From: Marmoricola sp.
GTDB taxonomy: Bacteria > Actinomycetota > Actinomycetes > Propionibacteriales > Nocardioidaceae
Assembly (NCBI GenBank): GCA_030151765.1
Contig: JASLCW010000072.1
Location: 1-9,089 of the forward strand
Direction: 5' to 3'
DNA length: 9,089 bases
Below the pieces are notes generated by a model. That model was not told the origin of the DNA. It was given only the letters and a program-made list of their open reading frames with translations, and did not search any database. Below, in pieces: positions 1 through 5,298 of this stretch. How positions within the stretch are numbered: position 1 is the stretch's first letter; every line of letters begins with the position of its first letter. The translations under genes and the position numbers were made by a program.

Positions 1-442
1 CCCGGAGGGCCTGCTGGAAGAGCACGTTGAGCGCGGGACCGACGGTGCCGAGCGACTGCCCGACCCGCAGGGTATCGCGCACCTGGCCGAGGATCTGGCT
101 CTCACCGACGACCATCGACTCCAGGCCAGCCGCCACCGAGAAGAGGTGGGAGACGGCGGCGTCGTCGTAGTGCACGTAGAGGTGCGGCAGCAGGTCCTCG
201 GCGGCGACGCCGGCCTGATCGGCGAGCAGTTGCGCGATCACCTCGACGGAGCCGTGGAAGCGATCGACGTCGGCATAGGCCTCGCACCGATTGCAGGTGG
301 TCAGCAGCGCGACCTCACTGACGTGGTCGGCGTGTGAGACCTCGTTGACCAGCTTGGCCGCGTTGTCGTCGTCGAAGGCGACCCGCTCCAGCAGGGAGAC
401 CGGCGCCGAACGATGCGAGACGCCCACGATCAACACACTCAT
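1..442 (-). CDS. hemA: Glutamyl-tRNA reductase, N-terminal part (cut by window edge)
   Basis: The enzyme reduces glutamyl-tRNA(Glu) with NADPH to glutamate-1-semialdehyde, the first committed step of C5-pathway tetrapyrrole synthesis in the cytoplasm. The 147 visible residues start MSVLIVGVSHRSAPV and contain the LTTCNR motif with the catalytic cysteine at residue 50, then the VVGESQILGQV motif near residues 111-121. These belong to the N-terminal catalytic domain and the start of the linker to the NADPH domain. The C-terminal two thirds lie beyond position 1. The ATG at 442 has a strong ribosome binding site (GAGGAGG, 7 bases upstream) and overlaps the rex stop codon by 4 bp (ATGA), so the two are almost certainly co-transcribed and translationally coupled. 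A cysteine follows the usual CNR (CNRC, where T is common); this is probably neutral. Confidence 0.97.
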   Translation of the reverse strand, partial: MSVLIVGVSHRSAPVSLLERVAFDDDNAAKLVNEVSHADHVSEVALLTTCNRCEAYADVDRFHGSVEVIAQLLADQAGVAAEDLLPHLYVHYDDAAVSHLFSVAAGLESMVVGESQILGQVRDTLRVGQSLGTVGPALNVLFQQALR

Positions 443-1092
443 GCGGTCGCCTCCTCGTCCTCGGCCACCTTCTGGTGGGCGTGGTAGGCGAGGATCTGCA
501 GCTCGGTGGACAGGTCGACGCGTCGTACGTCGACACCCTCCGGCACGGTGAGCACCGAGGGCGCGAAGTTGAGGATGCTGTTGATCCCGGCGGCGACCAT
601 GCGATCGCAGACGTCCTGTGCGGCATGGGCGGGCGTGGCGATCACACCGATCGAGACGCCGTGCTCGCGCACGATCTCCTCGAGATCGGTGAAGTTGCGG
701 ACCCGGAGCCCGGCGACGACGGTGCCGTGCCGCAGCGGATCCGCGTCCAGCAGGGCCACGGTGCGGAAGCCGCGGGAGGAGAATCCGGAGTAGTTGGCCA
801 GGGCGTGGCCCAGATTGCCGATGCCGACGATGACGACGGGCCAGTCGCCGGTCAGGCCGATCTCGCGGGAGATCTGGTAGTGCAGGTACTCGACGTCGTA
901 GCCGACACCGCGGGTGCCGTAGCTCCCGAGGTGGGACAGGTCCTTGCGCAGCTTGGCGCTGTTGACGCCGGCCGCGGTCGCCAGCTCCTCGCTCGAGCAC
1001 GTGGCGACACCGGCGTCCAGCAGGCTGCCCAGCGCCCGCAGATATTCGGGAAGTCGGGCCACCGTTGCCTCGGGGATACCGGAACCGGTCAC
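439..1092 (-). CDS. rex: Redox-sensing transcriptional repressor Rex
   Basis: Rex is a cytoplasmic homodimeric repressor that senses the NADH/NAD+ ratio; NADH binding releases it from DNA, inducing respiratory and fermentative genes. The 217-residue protein has the typical N-terminal IPEATVARLPEYLR segment, a winged helix with the recognition region around residues 44-67 (NSAKLRKDLSHLGSYGTRGVGY), and a Rossmann fold with VGIGNLG at 89-95 and LLDADP at 114-119. The C-terminal domain-swap helix ends LSTELQILAYHAH. The start is a GTG at 1092 with a weak GAAAGAG site 8 bases away; no ATG lies close by in frame. The length is near the family norm and shorter than the Streptomyces protein, which has longer tails. 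It is the first gene of the rex-hemA operon, and a probable autoregulatory operator lies about 80 bp upstream. Confidence 0.97.
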   Translation of the reverse strand: MTGSGIPEATVARLPEYLRALGSLLDAGVATCSSEELATAAGVNSAKLRKDLSHLGSYGTRGVGYDVEYLHYQISREIGLTGDWPVVIVGIGNLGHALANYSGFSSRGFRTVALLDADPLRHGTVVAGLRVRNFTDLEEIVREHGVSIGVIATPAHAAQDVCDRMVAAGINSILNFAPSVLTVPEGVDVRRVDLSTELQILAYHAHQKVAEDEEATA

Positions 1093-1161
1093 AATCAGTG
1101 CTCTTTCGACTGACCACCCCCGACCTTCGTCAAGTCGGTGTGGTAGGCGGTCAGATACAGC

Positions 1162-1190
1162 ACTTTATGAGTTTGTGAACGTGAGAACAA
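1162..1190 (-). promoter_or_regulatory. Candidate rex-hemA promoter
   Basis: On the minus strand TTGTTC (1190-1185) is followed after exactly 17 bases by TAAAGT (1167-1162), matching sigma-70/HrdB-type -35 and -10 boxes at about 4 of 6 each. Transcription would start near 1155, leaving a leader of about 60 bases before the rex GTG. The Rex-like operator falls in the -35 and spacer, as expected for repression. Confidence 0.5.
1173..1190. promoter_or_regulatory. Rex operator (ROP) candidate, autoregulatory
   Basis: The plus strand reads TTGTGAACGTGAGAACAA. The known Rex operator is TTGTGAA-N4-TTCACAA. The left half-site is perfect (TTGTGAA, followed by CG as in Streptomyces sites) and the right half keeps only ACAA. 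It is the only TTGTGAA-like sequence I found in the window, and it sits in the promoter of rex itself. Streptomyces Rex is known to repress its own rex-hem operon. Confidence 0.7.
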
Positions 1191-1240
1191 ACTGGTCCGC
1201 GGACTCGTCCCTCGCCCCCGGCCCAGTTTCATCTGAATTG

Positions 1241-1257
1241 GCGCGCCTTCGGCGCGC
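1241..1257 (-). terminator. Hairpin, possible terminator of the ligase-glutaredoxin unit
   Basis: GCGCGCC-TTC-GGCGCGC forms a perfect 7-bp GC stem with a 3-base loop, 68 bases beyond the glutaredoxin stop codon and before the rex promoter. No U-tract follows (minus strand continues CAATTCAG), which is common in high-GC actinobacteria, so the assignment is positional. Confidence 0.45.
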
Positions 1258-1324
1258 GATGCGTCGGGATCGGTAAGTGAACGGTGGGCCAGCTCACATG
1301 ACATGGATCATCATGCGGACCGAA

Positions 1325-1564
1325 TCAACGCGTCAGCGCCGCCCGGAGCCGGGCCTCGTCGACGCGCCAGAAATCGTGCTGGGCACCATCGACGACGGTC
1401 ACCGGGATCTGCTCGCCGTACTCCGCCATGAGCGCGGCGGAGGTGGTGATGTCCACCTCGTCGTACGACGTGCCCACCTCGGCGCACACCCGCTCGATGA
1501 TCGCCCGGGCGTCCTCGCACAGGTGGCAACCGGGCTTCGAATAGAGCAGGACCCGAGCGCTCAC
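1325..1564 (-). CDS. Glutaredoxin-like thioredoxin-fold protein (DUF836 type)
   Basis: A 79-residue thioredoxin-fold protein that starts MSARVLLYSKPGCHLC. It has a CxxC redox centre (C13-H-L-C16) at the end of the first strand and the cis-proline loop QIPVTVVDG around P54, followed by a FWRVDEARL helix. Such small proteins are common next to hemA/rex in actinobacteria (compare Rv0508 in M. tuberculosis), and their substrate is not established. The GTG start at 1564 overlaps the acyl-CoA ligase stop codon by 4 bp (GTGA), indicating coupled translation; only a weak GGGA site precedes it. It could be a dithiol reductase or a protein-disulfide handling partner. The fold and active site are clear; the physiological role is not. 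Confidence 0.85.
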   Translation of the reverse strand: MSARVLLYSKPGCHLCEDARAIIERVCAEVGTSYDEVDITTSAALMAEYGEQIPVTVVDGAQHDFWRVDEARLRAALTR

Positions 1565-3162
1565 TCGAGCAGTCCCAGCACCCGGCGCCGCTCGGCCTCG
1601 CGCAGCCGGCCCTTCTGCACCTTCCCGGTGGCGGTCAGGGGCAGGGTCTCGACCACGTGGATCACGCTCGGCTGCTTGAAGCGGGCGAGCCGGCGGCCGC
1701 AGTGCTCGCGGACCTGCTCCTCGAGAGAGCCGGCCTCGACACCGGGAGCGGGCCGGACATAGGCGACGACGGCCTCACCCGTGATCTCGTGGGGTACGCC
1801 GACCACCGCGACGCCGGCGACGTCACCGAGCTCGCCGATGACCTCCTCGACCTCGACCGGGTAGACATTGAAGCCGGAGACGATGATCAGGTCCTTGACC
1901 CGGTCGACGAGATGCAGTTCGCCACGATCGTCGAGATAGCCGACATCACCGGTCGCGAACCATCCGTCGGGATCCGGACCGTCCGTGCCGTCGGGCCAGT
2001 AGCCGGAGAAGAGGTTGTCGCCGCGGACCAGGATCTGCCCGCCGTCGCCCTCGTCGGGCGCCCGGCCGTCGTTGTCGAGGAGCCGCAGTTCCACACCGGG
2101 GACCGGTGCGCCGACCGATCGCGGGTCGTGCTCCTCGCCACCCTGGGTCCAGGTCACGACGGGGGCCGCCTCGGTGAGGCCGTAGCCCTGGTGGATGCCG
2201 AGTCCGGTGCGCTCGGTGAAGGCGGTGGTCAGCTCGGGCGAGAGCGGCGCGGAGCCGCTCAGCACCAGTCGCACCGGGCCGAGCCGATCCTCCAGACCGG
2301 GCACCTGCATCCAGTAGGCGAAGACCGGCGGTGCCAGCGGCAGCACCGAGATCGCCTCGTCCTCGATCAGGTCGAGCGTGCCCTCGGGGTCGAAGCCGTC
2401 GACCAGCACCAGCCGCGCGTGCTGGCGCAGCGCCTGGCCGAGGACCGCGTTGAGGCCGTAGACGTGGAAGAGCGGCAGGACACCGAGTACGACGTCCTGC
2501 CCGATGATCATCGGCGGATCGATCCGGGCGACCTGGTCGATGTTGGCGCTCAGCGCGCGATGGCTCAGCATCGCCGCGCGCGGCTTGCCGGTGGCGCCGC
2601 TGGTGTAGAGGAGCACGGCCACGCTCTCCGCGTCGTCGCGCACGGGCGGCGGGGTCGCCGGCACCGCCACGAACTCGTGCCATTCGCGTTCGTCGGCCTC
2701 CGGCGTACCGACGACGACGATCCGAGGGCCGCCGCTGGTGTCGCCGGCCGCCACCATCGCCTCGGCGACACCGGTCGCCGCAGCGCGTACGACGGCCGCG
2801 GTCGTGTCGTCGCAGAGGGCCAGCCGGGCACCCGAGTCGGCGAAGATCCCGATCAGCTCACCCGTCGCCGAACGCGGATTGACCGGGACCGCGACCATGC
2901 CGGCGCGGAGGATGCCGAGGTAGGCGGCGACGAACTCGATCCGGTTCACCATCGCGATCAGGACCCGCTGACCGGCGACCAGGTCGCCGGCGAAGAGACC
3001 GGCACACACACGGTCGGCGAGCTCGTCGAGGCCCCTCCAGCTCAGTGCCCGGCCGGTGGCTGCCTCGCTCAGCGCGATGTGGTCCGGCTCGGCCACGCCC
3101 GCACGGCGCAGCAGCTCCGGCACGCTCGGGACCGGTGCGGCTGCCGTGGCCTCGGTGTCCAT
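1561..3162 (-). CDS. Long-chain fatty-acid--CoA ligase-like AMP-forming enzyme
   Basis: A 533-residue member of the ANL superfamily (acyl-CoA synthetases), activating a carboxylic acid as acyl-AMP and transferring it to CoA. All core motifs are visible: the P-loop LLYTSGATGKPRAAMLSH at 184-201, YGLTEAAP at 327-334, GWFATGDVGYLD at 400-411, the hinge region DRVKDLIIVSGFNVYPVEVE at 420-439, and the C-terminal catalytic lysine K514 in LTATGKVQKGRL. It is most like FadD-type enzymes, but the acyl substrate cannot be read from sequence. I chose the ATG at 3162 (MDTEATAAAP) because the first 15 residues of a longer frame from 3207 do not look like this family and that start would cross the conserved upstream repeat. 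No Shine-Dalgarno sequence precedes the ATG, so a leaderless mRNA is possible. It overlaps the glutaredoxin gene by 4 bp. Confidence 0.93.
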   Translation of the reverse strand: MDTEATAAAPVPSVPELLRRAGVAEPDHIALSEAATGRALSWRGLDELADRVCAGLFAGDLVAGQRVLIAMVNRIEFVAAYLGILRAGMVAVPVNPRSATGELIGIFADSGARLALCDDTTAAVVRAAATGVAEAMVAAGDTSGGPRIVVVGTPEADEREWHEFVAVPATPPPVRDDAESVAVLLYTSGATGKPRAAMLSHRALSANIDQVARIDPPMIIGQDVVLGVLPLFHVYGLNAVLGQALRQHARLVLVDGFDPEGTLDLIEDEAISVLPLAPPVFAYWMQVPGLEDRLGPVRLVLSGSAPLSPELTTAFTERTGLGIHQGYGLTEAAPVVTWTQGGEEHDPRSVGAPVPGVELRLLDNDGRAPDEGDGGQILVRGDNLFSGYWPDGTDGPDPDGWFATGDVGYLDDRGELHLVDRVKDLIIVSGFNVYPVEVEEVIGELGDVAGVAVVGVPHEITGEAVVAYVRPAPGVEAGSLEEQVREHCGRRLARFKQPSVIHVVETLPLTATGKVQKGRLREAERRRVLGLLE

Positions 3163-3190
3163 TCGCGGAGTCTTACACAGCCCTGAGGGC
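3163..3190 (-). promoter_or_regulatory. Possible leaderless promoter of the acyl-CoA ligase
   Basis: On the minus strand TAAGAC lies 7 bases before the ATG at 3162, with GAGACA 16 bases further upstream, inside the shared inverted repeat. Together with the absent ribosome binding site this suggests transcription starting at or very near the A of ATG. The boxes match consensus poorly, so this is tentative. Confidence 0.25.
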
Positions 3191-3348
3191 CTGTCTCCCC
3201 ATTCCATGGCCTGCTACGCGCCGCCCCACGGGCGCCTCGCGGCGTTGCCGGCGCTTGCAAGACAACCCGGTATTGCCGCACACCGGCGCCTTGCGAGGCA
3301 TCCCGTGGATGCGACGCTCGCGACGGCCGAGAACGGGGAGACAGCCCC
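3187..3348. repeat. Inverted repeat flanking the divergent intergenic region
   Basis: Arm 1 (3187-3204) and the reverse complement of arm 2 (3331-3348) agree at 16 of 18 positions, including ten consecutive bases CTGTCTCCCC. Read toward each gene both give GAAYGGGGAGACAGSCCC, followed within a few bases by CTGTGT. The arms end 12 and 24 bases from the two start codons, so they look like a shared promoter or operator element of the divergent ligase and HAD genes. Between the arms lies an imperfect direct repeat (CCGGCGC TTGCAAG at 3248-3261 and CCGGCGCC TTGCGAG at 3283-3297). No gene is visible in the 126-bp interior. Confidence 0.6.
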
Positions 3349-3360
3349 TACTCTGTGTGC
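3349..3360 (+). promoter_or_regulatory. Possible leaderless -10 element of the HAD phosphatase gene
   Basis: TACTCT (3349-3354) fits a TAnnnT -10 box and ends 6 bases before the ATG at 3361. No Shine-Dalgarno sequence is at usable distance (the only purine run, GGGGAG, ends 20 bases upstream). This is compatible with a leaderless transcript. No convincing -35 box is seen. Confidence 0.3.
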
Positions 3361-4239
3361 ATGGCATCGCGGAACAACCCGCCCCCGAACCTCCGACGGC
3401 GTTCCCAGCTGGCCGGCGAGGCGGCCGCCGCGAGCGCGGAGGTCGAGCACGCCCTCGCCGTTCCCGCCGATCCGAGCGGCGCCGCCTTCTTCGACGTCGA
3501 CAACACCGTCATGCAGGGCGCCTCTATCTTCCATCTCGCCCGCGGCCTCCACCGGCGCGAGTTCTTCACCACCCGCGACATCCTCGGTGCCGCCTGGAAG
3601 CAGGCCTACTTCCGGATCGCCGGCGTCGAGGACCCCGAGCACGTGGCCGAGGCCCGCTCGGCCGCACTCGCCTTCATCGCCGGCCACACCGTGGCCGAGC
3701 TCGAGGAGCTCGGCGAGGAGATCTTCGACGAGGCCATGGCGCACCGGATCTGGCCGGGCACCCGGGCGCTGGCACAACTGCACCTCGACCAGGGCCAGCG
3801 GGTCTGGCTGGTCACCGCGGCCCCGATCGAGATCGCCCGGATCATCGCCCGCCGCCTGGGCCTGACCGGCGCGCTCGGCACGGTCGCCGAGCACGTCGAC
3901 GGCGTCTACACCGGTGCACTCGTCGGCGAGATGCTGCACGGGCCGGCGAAGGCCGAGGCGATCAAGGCGCTGGCCGCCCGGGAATCGCTCGACCTGAGCC
4001 GGTGCTCGGCGTACTCCGATTCGGTCAACGACCTGCCGATGCTCTCCCTTGTGGGCGATCCGTGCGCGATCAACCCCGATCGCGCCCTCCGCGACCACGC
4101 CCGCAAGCACGGCTGGCGGATCCGCGACTACCGGACCGGCCGGAAGGCGGCTCGGGCCGGGCTGCTGGCCGCCGCCGTGGCCGGTGCCGCCGCGGGAGGC
4201 GCCGCGGCGACGGCCGCGATACGCCGCCGCATCACCTGA
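3361..4239 (+). CDS. HAD-IB family phosphatase (SerB1-like) with hydrophobic C-terminus
   Basis: A 292-residue haloacid dehalogenase-type phosphatase. Motif I is FFDVDNTV with nucleophile D45 and acid D47, motif II VTAAP with T152, motif III K197 in GPAKAEAI, and motif IV YSDSVNDLPML with D220 and D224. The insertion of the cap after motif I fits subfamily IB, the group of phosphoserine phosphatases and SerB1/CicA-like proteins. The substrate is unknown; annotation as phosphoserine phosphatase would be over-specific. The C-terminus (about residues 267-287) is an Ala/Gly-rich hydrophobic stretch followed by RRRIT, which could be a tail anchor or an amphipathic helix. I start at ATG 3361 rather than the GTG at 3355 because a -10-like box ends at 3354. 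The neighbouring gene, an acyl-CoA ligase, is divergent; a homologous phosphatase gene (serB1) lies in the equivalent mycobacterial locus. Confidence 0.92.
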   Translation: MASRNNPPPNLRRRSQLAGEAAAASAEVEHALAVPADPSGAAFFDVDNTVMQGASIFHLARGLHRREFFTTRDILGAAWKQAYFRIAGVEDPEHVAEARSAALAFIAGHTVAELEELGEEIFDEAMAHRIWPGTRALAQLHLDQGQRVWLVTAAPIEIARIIARRLGLTGALGTVAEHVDGVYTGALVGEMLHGPAKAEAIKALAARESLDLSRCSAYSDSVNDLPMLSLVGDPCAINPDRALRDHARKHGWRIRDYRTGRKAARAGLLAAAVAGAAAGGAAATAAIRRRIT

Positions 4240-4252
4240 GCGCAAGCCTCGA

Positions 4253-4275
4253 CCCCGGCCTAGACCGGTCCGGGT
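4253..4275 (+). terminator. Possible terminator hairpin after the HAD gene
   Basis: CCCGG (4254-4258) pairs with CCGGG (4270-4274), continued by CC/GG across a one-base bulge, starting 14 bases after the stop codon. No U-tract follows. It separates the phosphatase gene from the sigma factor gene, but the evidence is only a GC-rich stem in GC-rich DNA. Confidence 0.3.
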
Positions 4276-4292
4276 GAGCGCCCGGGGGAATC

Positions 4293-4332
4293 TTGTCGTA
4301 ACGAGTACAAATCCTGCGCACGCCATTAGACT
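4293..4332 (+). promoter_or_regulatory. Candidate promoter region of the sigma factor gene
   Basis: Two signals occur in the 161-bp gap. CGTAAC at 4297-4302 is the same hexamer found in front of the downstream partner gene, but at 17 bases it is followed by ACGCCA rather than CGTT. TAGACT at 4327-4332 is a plausible -10 box with AGTACA 17 bases upstream. An imperfect dyad TTGT-N10-ACAA (4293-4310) covers the CGTAAC. I could not recognise a BldD box. Which signal is used is undetermined. Confidence 0.3.
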
Positions 4333-4400
4333 CCGAGCTGCCTGTCCTTCAGGGGAGCGGTCGACAGACCGGATGACGAAGGGCGGCGTTGGGAGCTTCG

Positions 4401-5183
4401 ATGGACGAGACGCGTATGGAGCGTGGCCTGCGTGCCCTTCGGCGCGCGCTCGCCGAGCTCGGCGAACCGTTCGCTCCCGCCCCCGTCCTGGTCGGCGCCG
4501 GAGCAGGCTGGCTGGCCAGTGAGGCCGCCGGCCCGGCGCTGGCGATGGCCGCCACCGGCTCGGACCAGGCGCGCCCCGCCAATGCCTACGGCGACGCCGA
4601 CCAAGCCGCGTCCTCGGTCGACGACGCCGCCGAGGCCTCCCGCCTGATCGCGCTCGTCGAGCTCGCCCGCGGTGGCGACAAAGAGGCCTTCGGCCAGCTC
4701 TACGACCACTACCACCTGGCCGTCTTCCGCTTCCTCTACTACCGGGTCTCCTCGACCACGCTCGCCGAGGACCTGACCGCGGAGACCTTCTTCCGGGCAC
4801 TGCGTGCGATGGACTCCTTCCGCTGGCAGGGCAAGGACTTTGGCGCCTGGCTGATGACCATCGCGCGCAACCTGACCGTGGACCACTTCAAGTCCGGCCG
4901 GACCCGCCTCGAGCACCCGACCGACGAGCAGCGCACCCTCGACTCGACGACGGAGAGCCCCGAGGGCGAGGTGCTCGCGTCCCTGACCAACGAGGCGCTG
5001 CTCTCCGCCCTCGCCGAGCTGCCGACCGAGCAGCGCGACTGCCTGGTGATGCGCTTCCTCGAGGGCATGTCCATCGCGGAGACGGCCGACGTACTCGGTC
5101 GTAGCGCGGGCGCGGTCAAGCAGCTGCAGTTGCGCGGCGTACGGAACCTGAAGAAGCTCCTTCCCGAGGGGGCCCTCCAGTGA
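4401..5183 (+). CDS. bldN: BldN-type ECF RNA polymerase sigma factor with N-terminal extension
   Basis: A 260-residue sigma-70 family ECF factor. Region 2 spans about residues 80-170, with FRFLYYRVSSTTLAEDLTAE and the DFGAWLMTIARNLTVDHFKS segment. Region 4 spans about 195-256, with LPTEQRDCLVMRFLEGMSIAETADVLGRSAGAVKQLQ as its helix-turn-helix. Roughly 80 residues precede region 2, unusual for ECF factors but characteristic of Streptomyces BldN, which is made as a pro-protein and loses its N-terminal extension. Region 2 and 4 wording also recalls BldN, and the rex neighbourhood is where bldN sits in Streptomyces. ATG 4401 is chosen because GGGAG lies 5 bases upstream; an in-frame TTG at 4389 and ATG at 4416 lack such a site. 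The gene is followed by a membrane protein likely to be its anti-sigma factor. In Streptomyces BldN drives chaplin, rodlin and bldM genes; the regulon here is unknown. Confidence 0.85.
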   Translation: MDETRMERGLRALRRALAELGEPFAPAPVLVGAGAGWLASEAAGPALAMAATGSDQARPANAYGDADQAASSVDDAAEASRLIALVELARGGDKEAFGQLYDHYHLAVFRFLYYRVSSTTLAEDLTAETFFRALRAMDSFRWQGKDFGAWLMTIARNLTVDHFKSGRTRLEHPTDEQRTLDSTTESPEGEVLASLTNEALLSALAELPTEQRDCLVMRFLEGMSIAETADVLGRSAGAVKQLQLRGVRNLKKLLPEGALQ

Positions 5184-5193
5184 TCCGGATCGC

Positions 5194-5220
5194 CGTAACT
5201 TTCGAGACAACACCATCGTT
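5194..5220 (+). promoter_or_regulatory. ECF-type promoter of the anti-sigma-like gene
   Basis: CGTAAC (5194-5199), a 17-base spacer, then CGTT (5217-5220). The layout fits ECF promoters (an AAC-containing -35 and CGTT/CGTC at -10) and, as far as I recall, the BldN consensus. It begins 10 bases after the sigma factor stop codon and would give a leader of about 70 bases. A reversed copy of the hexamer, GTTACG, lies at 5225-5230. No other CGTAAC-N17-CGTT was noticed in the window. Confidence 0.5.
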
Positions 5221-5298
5221 TGCGGTTACGTATTCCACAGCGCTGCCGCTCGCCACCCATGACGGCACCGCATCGTCCGCACGATCAGGACACCGATC

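Noticed and set aside
1277..1315. Small inverted repeats (GTGAAC/GCTCAC and CATGA/TCATG) after the glutaredoxin gene
   Set aside because: Arms are 5-6 bp with mismatches or long loops, at a level expected by chance.
1657..3186. Long plus-strand open frame opposite the acyl-CoA ligase
   Set aside because: Asp/Arg/Gly/His-biased sequence with no motif, entirely antisense to a gene with all ANL-family motifs.
4293..4310. BldD-type operator before the sigma factor gene
   Set aside because: The TAAC and GTAC elements are too close together and the right half lacks the GTnA pattern; only a loose TTGT-N10-ACAA dyad remains.
3214..4800. Long open frame on the minus strand opposite the HAD and sigma genes
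   Set aside because: It is a GC-rich antisense shadow: Arg/Gly-rich, without recognisable motifs, covering two well-supported genes and crossing the intergenic regions.
5225..5230. Second CGTAAC box on the minus strand as a divergent ECF promoter
   Set aside because: No CGTT or CGTC follows at 15-18 bases on that strand, and it would read antisense into the sigma gene.
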